Assembly: GCA_963800065.1 (NCBI GenBank)
Contig: CAWCZO010000010.1
Span: 124,001-188,000 of the forward strand
Length of the DNA: 64,000 bases
Direction: 5' to 3'
DNA from: CAWJFJ01 sp963800065
Lineage (GTDB): Bacteria; Actinomycetota; Acidimicrobiia; Acidimicrobiales; UBA8190
The notes below the pieces were generated by a model. The model had not been told where the DNA came from, did no database searches, and saw only the letters and a program-made list of their open reading frames with translations. This document shows, piece after piece, positions 17,211-25,932 of the stretch (its first letter is position 1; every line of letters starts with the position of its first letter). A program made the position numbers and the translations under genes.

Positions 17211-18185
17211 TCAGGTGCTGACCGCTCCCTCGCCCAGCTTGGACCGGAGATCGGCCTCGAAAGCCAGGATCTCCGGAGCCATGGCCTTGGCCCGCAGAGC
17301 CTCGAAGTGCGGGTAGCCGGCGTCGCGCTCGGCGTCCCACTCGTCGGCGAAGCGCCCCGACGCGATGTCGTCGACCAGCTCCCGCATGGTGGTCACCAGG
17401 TCGAGGTGGGCGTAGCGGCCCGCTCGCGACATCTGACCGTACTGACTGGTCGGTGAGTGGTAGGCCATCTGCGCCGCCCCGCCCTCCAGACGGACCAGGC
17501 GATAGGTCCGCTCCACCTCGCCGGACAGCACCAGCTCGGTGACGATGGCCTCGATGGGGACGCCTCGCTCCAGCATGACCTGGACGAAGGATTCGCTGAC
17601 GCGCCGCAGGGCCGGGGCCAGCGCCTGTTCGACGGCCAGGTCGAGGACCGCCTCTTGTTCGGGCGTGATCTCGATGGCCCCTTGGCGCAGTCCCCCGATG
17701 GCCTTGGCCACGGCCAGCACGCGACGTCGGGCCGTCCCGGTGGCGTCGCGGTGCACGCCGACGGCCGTGATGAAGCCGACGCCCTCGAGATAGCAGCGGC
17801 GGACCTCGGGGCCGAGCATCCGGGGCGCGACCATCCCGACGTCGCACGGCGGGTCCAGTCTCCCGAAGGCCAGCGTGTAGCCGCTGGCCACGATCACGGC
17901 GGCGTCGGGACGGGGGGTCAGGGCCAGGGTGGGGATGACGTCGTCGGGGACGAGGAGGCAGACGACGTCGGCACCATCGGCGCCGCCGAGATCGCTGGTG
18001 GTGAAGCCGTCCGCCTCGGCCGTGTCCCGGGAGGGATCGGCCCGGACGCACACCACCACGTCGAGACCCGAATCACGCAGGTTGAGGGCCCACGACCGGC
18101 CCTGGTTGCCGTACCCAACCACGGCGATCCGCTGACCGGCGAGGGCGTCGAGCTGGGCGTCGGACTCGTGGAGGATCGCAGCCAC
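17211..18185 (-). CDS. Divergent ketol-acid reductoisomerase-like protein
   Basis: 324 residues from a GTG at 18185; GGGGG lies about 13 bases upstream. The N-terminal Rossmann domain (VVGYGNQGRSWALNLRDSG) and the helical knotted C-terminal domain (ITPEQEAVLDLAVEQ, LVRLEGGAAQMAYHS, PTSQYGQMSR) match class I IlvC in order and length. The metal-binding block usually DLFGEQ reads EITPEQ, and the N-domain DMVML/GHNI region reads GYTLAFG, so it is unlikely to be the valine/isoleucine enzyme. There is no ilvB or ilvN nearby; neighbours are an SDR and an aldolase/dehydrogenase pair. Function unknown; an NAD(P)-dependent isomeroreductase or reductase on another 2-keto acid is possible. Confidence 0.75.
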   Translation of the reverse strand: MAAILHESDAQLDALAGQRIAVVGYGNQGRSWALNLRDSGLDVVVCVRADPSRDTAEADGFTTSDLGGADGADVVCLLVPDDVIPTLALTPRPDAAVIVASGYTLAFGRLDPPCDVGMVAPRMLGPEVRRCYLEGVGFITAVGVHRDATGTARRRVLAVAKAIGGLRQGAIEITPEQEAVLDLAVEQALAPALRRVSESFVQVMLERGVPIEAIVTELVLSGEVERTYRLVRLEGGAAQMAYHSPTSQYGQMSRAGRYAHLDLVTTMRELVDDIASGRFADEWDAERDAGYPHFEALRAKAMAPEILAFEADLRSKLGEGAVST

Positions 18186-18302
18186 GGCGCCGACCGTACC
18201 CCCTTTCGATGTTGGACGACCGGCCCGAGCCCGGGTCGGTGACGTACGCTGGCCGTGTTGCAGCCGCCGGGCGCCAGCCGGGCGACGCCCCCGGGAGGTC
18301 CG

Positions 18303-19142
18303 ATGAGGCGACTCAGAACGAGATGGGCGGCATGCGCCGGGATCGTCGTCGTCCTGGGGATCGGGACGGCCGGCGGGATGATCGGCGCCGCCGGGGCCGC
18401 CTCCGGGTCGTCGAGCGCCGGCGCCCACGCGGCGACCGGCCCGGTGACGACGGCACAGGTCAGCTTCAACGTCTCGGTCAGCGGACTGACGCCGTCGACG
18501 GTGACCGTCACCGGCAGCGGTGAGGCCGATTTCGTTAACGACGCCGTGGCGCTGACCGTCGATCTCCCCGCCGTGGTGGCCAAGTTGATACCGGGGGGGA
18601 GCGACTCGCCCGAGGTGGTCGACGCCGTGCTCTCGGGGGGAACGGTCTACCTGGAGATACCGAGCCTGGCCTCGCTGGTGGGCGAACCGTGGATCTCGGT
18701 CGCCCTGCCGGCCGGCGCCGCCTCGGCCGTGCCCGGGGTCTTCACCAAGGTCGCCTCCGCCCTCGGCGATGTCGACGCCATCGTCCATTTCGCCCAGAAG
18801 AACCACGCCACGGTGTCCTCGTTGGGCACCGCCACGGTGAACGGCGTGACGGCGACCGGTACCCAGATAGTCGCCAGAATTCCCCACAAGGGGTCCACCG
18901 GGACCCTGACGGCGAGCCTGTGGGCGGACTCGTCGGATCGTCTCGTTCAGGGAGCGGTGACGGTGGCCGGCGCCGGCAAGAAGGGACCGGTCGGTCTGAC
19001 GGCCACCGTCGATTTCAGCGACTACGGGGCCCCCGTGACCATCACGACGCCACCACCCTCTGAGGTGAAGGCCATCCCGTACTCCACGGTGGCGCCGTAC
19101 CTCGGAAAGATCCTTCACCCCGGCCACCACGGCCACCGCTGA
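18303..19142 (+). CDS. Secreted protein, possible LppX/LprG-like lipid-carrier fold
   Basis: 279 residues. Start 18303 follows GGGAGG and gives a Sec signal peptide (MRRLRTRWAACAGIVVVLGIG...AGAASG) cleaved around residue 35; there is no lipobox Cys. The mature part has repeated beta-rich segments (VSGLTPSTVTVTGSGEADF, AVALTVDLPAVV, GTVYLEIPS, GPVGLTATVDFSDYG) reminiscent of the LolA/LppX-like half-barrel proteins. Ends with a His-rich tail HPGHHGHR that could bind metal. No operon partner is apparent; it stands between the divergent KARI-like gene and the GGDEF-EAL gene. The fold assignment is tentative. Confidence 0.6.
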   Translation: MRRLRTRWAACAGIVVVLGIGTAGGMIGAAGAASGSSSAGAHAATGPVTTAQVSFNVSVSGLTPSTVTVTGSGEADFVNDAVALTVDLPAVVAKLIPGGSDSPEVVDAVLSGGTVYLEIPSLASLVGEPWISVALPAGAASAVPGVFTKVASALGDVDAIVHFAQKNHATVSSLGTATVNGVTATGTQIVARIPHKGSTGTLTASLWADSSDRLVQGAVTVAGAGKKGPVGLTATVDFSDYGAPVTITTPPPSEVKAIPYSTVAPYLGKILHPGHHGHR

Positions 19143-19161
19143 TCTCGGCCCACCGACGCCG

Positions 19162-19180
19162 CCCCGGATCGTGCCCGGGG
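19162..19180 (+). terminator. Weak hairpin after the secreted-protein gene
   Basis: CCCCG at 19162-19166 pairs with CGGGG at 19176-19180, 20 bases past the stop at 19142. No T-run follows, so support is limited to position and pairing. Confidence 0.25.
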
Positions 19181-19337
19181 ATTCGAGGAATCAATAACGC
19201 CCGACGCTCCGGCAGCGTTGTGCCGCCGTTGTGCAAGACGCCCGAGCCCAGCGTCGACCAATGAGAAGGATCCTGACTCCCACGCGCACGCACTCCGACC
19301 GGGGACGCCGGCATCGGGGGTTGCAGAAGGTGGCCCG

Positions 19338-21626
19338 ATGGCGAACCTCGAACGGTCTTCAGCCGGCGCGGAGACGACCGCGCCCCAGACGAGGCTCCGC
19401 TCGGGGGTCCTGGACCGGGTGGCGCACCCCATCAACCTGGCCGTCCCCGTCGTGGCCGTCGCCTTCTACGTCTTGTGGAAGCACCACCTGATCGCATCGA
19501 TCTCCTATTGGGCGATCCTGGCCACCCTGTTGGCGGCCGAGGGCATCAGCGTGATCGCCTTCGGCCTGTGGGGGGAGGCGCGCCTGGGATGGCGGCTGTG
19601 GACGCTGGTGGGTGCCGATCTGGGGGCCATCGGTGCCGTCATCTACGTCATCGGGTGGGGCCCGGTCTTCGCCATCGCCCTCATCCTCGGGGCCGCCGAC
19701 ATGATGCGACGCTCGGGCTCGTCGGTGACCAGACCGGCCCTGGTGGCCAGCACCCTCATCATCGGCGGGGGCCAGCTGGGGGTGGCCTCCGGGCTCGTTC
19801 CCTCGCTCATCCACCCGCCGCTGGCCCACAGCCTGGCCGGCCTGGAGTGGGCGGGGCTGGTGCTCACCATCGCCCTCCTCGGTTGGTTCGCCGCCGGGCG
19901 GGAGAAGGCCGAGGAGGAGCTCCGCCGCCGCGAACGCCATTTCTCGGCGCTCGTGACCAACTCCCGGGACATCGTCATCGTGGCCGGCGCCGACGGCGTG
20001 CTCCAGTACACCAGCCCGGCCTTCGAGTCGGTGCTCGGCTACACGAGCACCGAGGCCCACAGCCTCATGGGGGACATGCTGCTGCACCCCGACGACAGGG
20101 CGTCGTTGGGCGCCGCCATGGCGGCGTCGGAACTGTCGTCCACCTCGGCCATCAACGAAGAGTTGCGCCTGCGACGGGCCGACGGGGAATGGCTGTGGTT
20201 CGAAGCGGCCATCTCCAATCTGACCGACGACCCCGATGTGAACGGCTTCGTGGCCGACCTGCGCGATATCACGCGCCGCAAGGACGCCGAGGAGCGCCTG
20301 GCCCACGCCGCCCTCCACGACGCCCTCACCGGACTACCCAACCGGACCCTGATCCTCGACCGGGCCAACCAGATGCTGGCCCGGGCGCGCCGGGCGCGAC
20401 TGGCGGTGGCCGCCCTGTTCATCGACCTCGACAACTTCAAGGACATCAACGACACCCTCGGCCATGACGCCGGCGACAAGCTCCTGCGGGCGGTGTCCCA
20501 ACGGTTCGAGGGGATGCTGCGGGCCAGCGACACCGTGGGCCGGATGGGCGGAGACGAGTTCGTCGTCCTGACCGAATCGGACTCCGAGGCCCCCGGTCCC
20601 GAGATGGTCGCTGAACGCATCCAGGACGTGCTGCGCGAGCCGTTTCACGTCGAGGGCTTCGAGAACGTTCCCCTGGTCGTCTCGGCCAGTATCGGAATCG
20701 CCGTCGGGGACCGGCCGTCGGCCGACGAGCTTCTGCGTGACGCCGACATCGCTCTGTACCGGGCCAAGGCTCTGGGCAAGGACCGTTCGGCCGTCTTCGA
20801 GCAGGCCATGCAGTCGGCCGTCTCCGACCGGCTGGAGCTCGAGATGGACCTGCGGTCAGCGCTGGACAACGAGGAGTTCCTCCTCCTCTATCAACCGGTC
20901 TTCGACCTGGACAACGTGCGCGCCTGTGGGGTGGAGGCCCTCATCCGCTGGCGTCACCCGACGCGCGGTCTCCTCAGCCCCGACCAGTTCATCCCCACCC
21001 TGGAGGACACGGGGCTGATCATCGAGGTCGGCCATTGGGTGCTCGACGAGGCCTGCCGGCAGGCCGCCGACTGGCATCGCCGCGGGCACGAGCTCACCAT
21101 GTCGGTGAACGTCTCCATGCGCCAGCTCGACACCGACGTCCTGGTCGACCATGTTCGACTGGCGCTGTTGGATAGCGGACTCGACCCGGGTTCGTTCATT
21201 CTGGAGGTCACCGAGACCACCCTGATGCGCGACACGGATGCCACCGTGCGCCGTCTCAGGGCCTTGAAGGAGCTCGGTGTGCTCGTCGCCATCGATGACT
21301 TCGGGACGGGGTACTCCTCCCTGGCCTATCTCCGGCAGTTCCCCGTCGACGCCCTCAAGATCGACCGGTCCTTCGTCGCCGCCATGGGGGACTCGACGGA
21401 GTCGGTCGCCCTCATCCACACCCTGGTCCAGCTCGGTCGCTCGTTGGGGATCGAGACGCTGGCCGAGGGAATCGAGGACCAGTGGCAGCTGGAACGTCTC
21501 CAGGGTGAGCGCTGCGAGCTCGGGCAGGGCTTTCTGTTCTCGCGGCCGGTCGACCCCGCCACGGTGGAGGCACTGCTGCTGAATGCCCCGATGCTGCGTC
21601 AGTCCACCGTCGCATCGGAACGCTGA
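19338..21626 (+). CDS. Membrane PAS-GGDEF-EAL cyclic-di-GMP protein
   Basis: 762 residues from ATG 19338 (AGAAGGTGG upstream). About six N-terminal membrane segments (roughly residues 25-190), a PAS domain (about 205-325), then GGDEF and EAL domains. The cyclase signature is intact (GRMGGDEFVVL), and the phosphodiesterase signature is intact (GVEALIRW, DDFGTGYSSLAYL, KIDRSF, ETLAEGIED). Both activities are therefore possible, with PAS deciding the direction in response to a signal such as light, redox or a ligand. No RxxD inhibitory site is obvious from the visible spacing. It stands as a single gene, flanked by the secreted protein and alanine dehydrogenase. Confidence 0.92.
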   Translation: MANLERSSAGAETTAPQTRLRSGVLDRVAHPINLAVPVVAVAFYVLWKHHLIASISYWAILATLLAAEGISVIAFGLWGEARLGWRLWTLVGADLGAIGAVIYVIGWGPVFAIALILGAADMMRRSGSSVTRPALVASTLIIGGGQLGVASGLVPSLIHPPLAHSLAGLEWAGLVLTIALLGWFAAGREKAEEELRRRERHFSALVTNSRDIVIVAGADGVLQYTSPAFESVLGYTSTEAHSLMGDMLLHPDDRASLGAAMAASELSSTSAINEELRLRRADGEWLWFEAAISNLTDDPDVNGFVADLRDITRRKDAEERLAHAALHDALTGLPNRTLILDRANQMLARARRARLAVAALFIDLDNFKDINDTLGHDAGDKLLRAVSQRFEGMLRASDTVGRMGGDEFVVLTESDSEAPGPEMVAERIQDVLREPFHVEGFENVPLVVSASIGIAVGDRPSADELLRDADIALYRAKALGKDRSAVFEQAMQSAVSDRLELEMDLRSALDNEEFLLLYQPVFDLDNVRACGVEALIRWRHPTRGLLSPDQFIPTLEDTGLIIEVGHWVLDEACRQAADWHRRGHELTMSVNVSMRQLDTDVLVDHVRLALLDSGLDPGSFILEVTETTLMRDTDATVRRLRALKELGVLVAIDDFGTGYSSLAYLRQFPVDALKIDRSFVAAMGDSTESVALIHTLVQLGRSLGIETLAEGIEDQWQLERLQGERCELGQGFLFSRPVDPATVEALLLNAPMLRQSTVASER

Positions 21627-21718
21627 AGGGGGCGTCCCCGGCACCGGCCCGCCGGGGCTCCGATCAGTTGCGGGATGGCAAGATCCCTGGCACATGGAAC
21701 GGCAATGGAGATGAGCCG

Positions 21719-22837
21719 ATGATCGTCGGGGTGCCCAAAGAGCGGATGGAGGACGAGTACCGGGTGGCCATCACCCCCGCCGGGGTGCGGGAGCTCACCA
21801 CCGCCGGGCACACCGTCTACGTGGAGCGCGGCGCCGGTGTCGGCTCTTCCATGTCCGACGAGGTCTTCACCCGGACGGGTGCCGAGATCGTGGACGACGC
21901 CGACGCCATCTGGGCCCGGGCCGACCTCGTACTGAAGGTCAAGGAGCCCGGCCCCGACGAGTACGGACTGCTCGGTCTACACCACGACCAGGTGCTCTTC
22001 ACCTACCTGCACCTGGCCGCCTCGCGGGCGTGCACCGACGCCCTGCTGGCCGGCGGGAACACCGCCATCGCCTACGAGACCGTGCAGCTCCCGGACGGCT
22101 CCCTGCCCCTTTTGACCCCGATGAGCGAGGTGGCCGGGCGGATGGCACCCATCGTGGGCGCCCACCACCTGATGAGACCCGGTGGCGGGCGCGGGGTACT
22201 GGTGTGCGGCGTGCCCGGGGTGCGATCGGCCAAGGTGGTCATCCTGGGTGCCGGTATCGCCGGGATGGCGGCCGCCACCCTGGCCGTCGGCCTGCACTGC
22301 GACGTCAACATCCTGGACCGCAACCTCGAACGGCTGCGGCAGGTCGACCATCATTTCCGGGGCGCCCTGGAGACGGTGGCCTCGAGCGCCCACGCCATCG
22401 AGGAGACCTGTCTGGACGCCGACATCGTGATCGGTGCCGTGCTGGTGGTCGGCGCCCGCGCCCCCCGGCTGGTGACGGACGAGCTCGTCGCCCAGATGCG
22501 GCCGGGGTCCGTGCTGGTGGACATCTCGGTCGACCAGGGTGGCTGCTTCGAGTCGACGCACCCCACCACCCACTCGCATCCCACCTTCGAGGTGGCCAAT
22601 TCGCTGTTCTACTGCGTGGCCAACATGCCCGGTGCCGTGCCCCACAGCTCGACCCACGCGCTGGTCAACGCCACCCTGCCCTACACGCTCGAGATCGCCC
22701 GGCGGGGGTGGCGCGACGCCGTGCGGAAAGACGACGCCCTGGCTCGGGGCGTCAACGTGGCCGAAGGAAAGGTCACCTCCGAGCCGGTGGCCCAGGCCCA
22801 CGGACTCCCCCACGTACCGTTGGGTACAATTCTCTGA
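21719..22837 (+). CDS. ald: Alanine dehydrogenase
   Basis: 372 residues, the standard length. Catalyses NAD-dependent oxidative deamination of L-alanine to pyruvate and ammonia (or the reverse). Substrate and catalytic residues are visible: Arg15 in EYRVAITP, Lys75 in LKVKEP, His98 in FTYLHLAA, and Asp in LVDISVDQGG; the NAD loop is ILGAGIAGMAAA. Start 21719 is preferred over 21668 because GGAGATGAG precedes it and the family begins MIVGVPKE. Just after its stop a 15-base unit is tandemly repeated. No Lrp-type regulator is adjacent. Confidence 0.95.
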   Translation: MIVGVPKERMEDEYRVAITPAGVRELTTAGHTVYVERGAGVGSSMSDEVFTRTGAEIVDDADAIWARADLVLKVKEPGPDEYGLLGLHHDQVLFTYLHLAASRACTDALLAGGNTAIAYETVQLPDGSLPLLTPMSEVAGRMAPIVGAHHLMRPGGGRGVLVCGVPGVRSAKVVILGAGIAGMAAATLAVGLHCDVNILDRNLERLRQVDHHFRGALETVASSAHAIEETCLDADIVIGAVLVVGARAPRLVTDELVAQMRPGSVLVDISVDQGGCFESTHPTTHSHPTFEVANSLFYCVANMPGAVPHSSTHALVNATLPYTLEIARRGWRDAVRKDDALARGVNVAEGKVTSEPVAQAHGLPHVPLGTIL

Positions 22838-22880
22838 CGTCGGGCTGTCCGACGTTGGGCTGTCCGACGTCGGCGGTCAC
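22836..22880 (+). repeat. 15-base tandem repeat starting at the ald stop codon
   Basis: GACGTCGGGCTGTCC at 22836-22850, GACGTTGGGCTGTCC at 22851-22865 and a degenerate third copy to 22880. The first unit begins inside the alanine dehydrogenase TGA (22835-22837). It fills the gap before the S53 peptidase gene. Confidence 0.8.
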
Positions 22881-22905
22881 CGGCGGGCGGTGCCCAGGCG
22901 GGGGG

Positions 22906-24312
22906 ATGATGCGATTCTCACGGTGTGCCGCTGTCGTGTCCGTCCCCCTGTTGGTCGTGGCCGTGGCCGGAGCCACCATCGGCACCGCCGGGGCTACGTC
23001 GGCCATCTCTCCGACCGCCGTTCTCATTCATCCCGACGAGGTCTACGCCGGTGCGGTCAGCGCCGGGCCGCCCACCACGGCCCAGTGCGAGGCCGCCTTC
23101 CAGGTGGCGTGCTACCAGCCGGCCCAGATCCAGAAGGCCTACGACCTGCCCACGCTCTTCTCGAACGGGATCACCGGTCAGGGGGAGACGATCATCATCG
23201 TCGACTCCTTCGGGTCTCCCACCATCGGCCATGACCTGTCCGTGTTCGACCGGACGTTCGGGCTCCCCGACCCTCCCGCCCTGACCGTGATCCAGCCCGC
23301 CGGTCCCGTCCCGCCCTACGTGGACGACAACGCCCGCGAGGGTTGGGCCGGGGAGACCACTCTCGACGTCGAGTACGCCCACACCATGGCCCCCGACGCC
23401 GACATCCTCCTCGTCGAGACCCCCACCTCGGAGAACGAGGGGACCACGGGGTTCCCCCAGATCGTCCAGGCGGAGCAGTACGTGATCGACCACAAGCTGG
23501 GCGACGTCATCAGCCAGAGCTTCAGCGCCACCGAGCAGACGTTCCCCTCGCCCCAGGCGCTGCTGGCCCTGCGGACGGCCTACATCGACGCCGATCAGCA
23601 TCACGTGACGGTGCTGGCCGCCTCGGGTGACAGCGGGGCCGCCGACGTCAAGTACGACGGAAAGACCTACTACCGGGTCCCGGTGACGTCGTGGCCCGAC
23701 AGCGACCCGCTCGTGACCGGGGTGGGTGGGACCCAGCTGTTCCTCGACGCCAAGGGCGGACACACGGCGCCGGACAGCGTCTGGAACGACACCTACAACG
23801 TCCCCACCAACCAGTTCATCTTCGGCAACGCCGGCCCCAATCCGCTGGCCGGCGGCGGTGGCCTGTCGATCATCTTCCCCCGGCCCTCCTACCAGGACGG
23901 CGTGAAGGCGGTGGTCGGCGACCAGCGGGGCGTGCCCGACATCTCCATGAGCGCGGCGTGCAACGGCGCCGTCGACACCTACCAGAGCTTCGCCGGCCAG
24001 ACGCCGGGCTGGTACCCGGTGTGTGGGACCAGTGAGGCCACGCCGCTCTTCGCTGGAGTGGTGGCCCTGGCCGACCAGGACGCCGGCCACAAGCTCGGAC
24101 TGATCAACCCGGCGCTGTACTCCCTGTCGGCCGCCGGTGCCCCCGGGATCGTGGACGTGACCACCGGCGACAACACGGTGTCGTTCCACCAGAACGGCTC
24201 CGAGCACACGGTGACCGGTTTCTCGGCGCTGCCCGGCTACGACCTGGCCTCCGGGGTGGGCACCGTCGACGCCGCCCTGTTCGTCCCCGAGCTGGCCCAG
24301 GCCGCTCGCTGA
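22906..24312 (+). CDS. Secreted S53 family (sedolisin/kumamolisin-like) peptidase, compact form
   Basis: 468 residues. A signal peptide (MMRFSRCAAVVSVPLLVVAV...AGA) precedes a sedolisin catalytic domain. The catalytic residues are visible: Glu150 and Asp154 in GETTLDVEYAH, oxyanion Asp242 in SGDSGAAD, and nucleophile Ser376 in CGTSEATP. The C-terminal calcium region is represented by IVDVTTGDN and GYDLASGVGTVD. Only about 50 residues separate the signal peptide from the catalytic domain, so the usual 150-200-residue pro-domain (Pro-kuma_activ) is absent. Probably an acid-active secreted endopeptidase. GGGGG precedes the ATG, and it follows ald by 68 repeat-containing bases. Confidence 0.9.
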   Translation: MMRFSRCAAVVSVPLLVVAVAGATIGTAGATSAISPTAVLIHPDEVYAGAVSAGPPTTAQCEAAFQVACYQPAQIQKAYDLPTLFSNGITGQGETIIIVDSFGSPTIGHDLSVFDRTFGLPDPPALTVIQPAGPVPPYVDDNAREGWAGETTLDVEYAHTMAPDADILLVETPTSENEGTTGFPQIVQAEQYVIDHKLGDVISQSFSATEQTFPSPQALLALRTAYIDADQHHVTVLAASGDSGAADVKYDGKTYYRVPVTSWPDSDPLVTGVGGTQLFLDAKGGHTAPDSVWNDTYNVPTNQFIFGNAGPNPLAGGGGLSIIFPRPSYQDGVKAVVGDQRGVPDISMSAACNGAVDTYQSFAGQTPGWYPVCGTSEATPLFAGVVALADQDAGHKLGLINPALYSLSAAGAPGIVDVTTGDNTVSFHQNGSEHTVTGFSALPGYDLASGVGTVDAALFVPELAQAAR

Positions 24313-24341
24313 CGGCGCCGGGCGGGCGGCCTCGCTGGTCC

Positions 24342-25898
24342 TCAGGACAGCCGGGGGAAGAGCTTCCCGGCGATCCAGTGGACGCACTCGAGGGCCAGCG
24401 CCGGGGAGATCTCGGCGTTGGGATCGAAAGGGGCCGGCGGCACCGACATGCCGGTGTCCCTGGCGTGGTGGAGAAGGCCGTGACAGAGGTGCTTGCCCAG
24501 CATGCTGAGCGAACCACCGGCCGCCACCCGTTCAGCCTGGAAGTCGGGGACCGGTCGCGCCGTGACCACGGGCCAGGTGTCGGGGTGGCGGGGGACGTCC
24601 AGGGTGAGGACGTCACCGAAGGTCCGGGCCGCGGCGTCGCGACCGGTGAACGGCTTGCCCAGGGCCCAGGCCTGTCGGAGGGTGGCGATCATCGAGGTGT
24701 GCCGGTACTCCTCGGTGAGGACGGCACCCTCCCCGATCCACGGGGAGACGATGACGGCCGGGACGCGGTACCCGGACCGGTCGAAACGGAAGCCGAACTC
24801 TCCGGCGGCCCCCGAGGCGTCCGGTGGGGCGACGGGCCCGGGCGGAACATGGTCGTAGGTGCCACCGGGCTCGTCGAAACCGACGAAGAGGGTGGTGTTG
24901 AAGACGTTCGAACCGGCCGACGAAGGGGCCGACCGCAGGGCGTCGTAGATACGGGCCAGGAACACCTCGCCGGCCAGGATCGACGAGGGGGGATCGATGG
25001 GGACCTCGAACCCGGGGATCAACGCCCGTCCGAAGGCGGGGTGGTAGTCGCTGTGGCCGGCCAACAGGTTCGGCTCGATGAGGGAGAAGTGGGGAAGGGT
25101 CCCCTCGGCGGCGTCGCGTTCGAACTCCGAGAAGGGAACGAAGTGGGTGGCGAAACGATCCCTGAGGCGCGCCATGTGGATCACCCCGGTGAAGGAGATC
25201 GGGTCGGGCTCAAGGACGTAGACCTTCCAGGTCCGCTGATGGTGCTCGAGGCGCTCGAAGATGGTCTCGGCCCGGTTGTGGCGCATGAAGTTGCTCATCG
25301 GTCGGTTCACCACGAACCCCGACGCCGTGGCCGCCGTCCAGAACGACCGGTTGGTCATCGTCTGCGAGGGGACCTCGGAGAACCAGTGATCGAAGACGCC
25401 GAAGCCGCGGGCGATGCCACTGATGACCGGGACCTGCTCGGGCGTGTAGCCGGTCATGATCTGGGCGTACTCGTCGTAGGTGGGTTGCCGGCCCATCTCG
25501 ACGGTGAAGAAATTGATGTAGTCGGTGACGAAGCCGTCCATGGTGGGAGGGCGACCGTCGGCCGGGAGGTTGAACGGCGCCACCATCTCGGTGGCGTCCT
25601 TGAAGCGGTTGGCCTCGTCCAGGACGTTGAAGAGCTGGGTGTTGGTGTGCTGGTACTCCTCACCGGCGTCCGGGTTGGGTGCGTCCATCGACGTGGCCAC
25701 CGTGTAGGGGACGACGTCGCCGACGGCGGTGTGCTCGGCCCAGGGGGGGACGGGGTTGGACAGGTCCTTGCCCGTCACGCCCTCAAAGGAGGCGACCTCA
25801 CCGGGCTGGTAGAGACGGCCCAGGAGGTTGTCGAACGATCGGTTCTCGAAGAGGACCAGGACCACGTGGTCCAGAGCGTTCGCACGGTCCGGCGGCAT
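24342..25898 (-). CDS. Phosphoesterase family protein (phospholipase C / acid phosphatase-like)
   Basis: 518 residues from ATG 25898 (an in-frame ATG at 25916 is possible). It matches the PF04185 phosphoesterase family: VVLVLFENRSFDNLLG at the N terminus carries the nucleophile-region motif, TMDGFVTDY and GFGVFDHWFSEVPSQTMTNR are typical of the family, and later GFDEPGGTYDHVPP and PAVIVSPWIGEG provide metal ligands. Members hydrolyse phospholipids or phosphate monoesters. Unusually for the family there is no Tat or Sec signal, so it may be cytoplasmic or exported by an undetected route. Co-directional with the cupin gene upstream (34-base gap), convergent with the S53 gene. Confidence 0.85.
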   Translation of the reverse strand: MPPDRANALDHVVLVLFENRSFDNLLGRLYQPGEVASFEGVTGKDLSNPVPPWAEHTAVGDVVPYTVATSMDAPNPDAGEEYQHTNTQLFNVLDEANRFKDATEMVAPFNLPADGRPPTMDGFVTDYINFFTVEMGRQPTYDEYAQIMTGYTPEQVPVISGIARGFGVFDHWFSEVPSQTMTNRSFWTAATASGFVVNRPMSNFMRHNRAETIFERLEHHQRTWKVYVLEPDPISFTGVIHMARLRDRFATHFVPFSEFERDAAEGTLPHFSLIEPNLLAGHSDYHPAFGRALIPGFEVPIDPPSSILAGEVFLARIYDALRSAPSSAGSNVFNTTLFVGFDEPGGTYDHVPPGPVAPPDASGAAGEFGFRFDRSGYRVPAVIVSPWIGEGAVLTEEYRHTSMIATLRQAWALGKPFTGRDAAARTFGDVLTLDVPRHPDTWPVVTARPVPDFQAERVAAGGSLSMLGKHLCHGLLHHARDTGMSVPPAPFDPNAEISPALALECVHWIAGKLFPRLS

Positions 25899-25932
25899 GG
25901 CGCAATCTAACCCCATGGCACAGAGGGCGATC

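Noticed and set aside
17211..18185. Calling this gene ilvC (valine/isoleucine pathway)
   Set aside because: Key metal and loop motifs differ, and the ilv operon context is missing; only the fold is supported.
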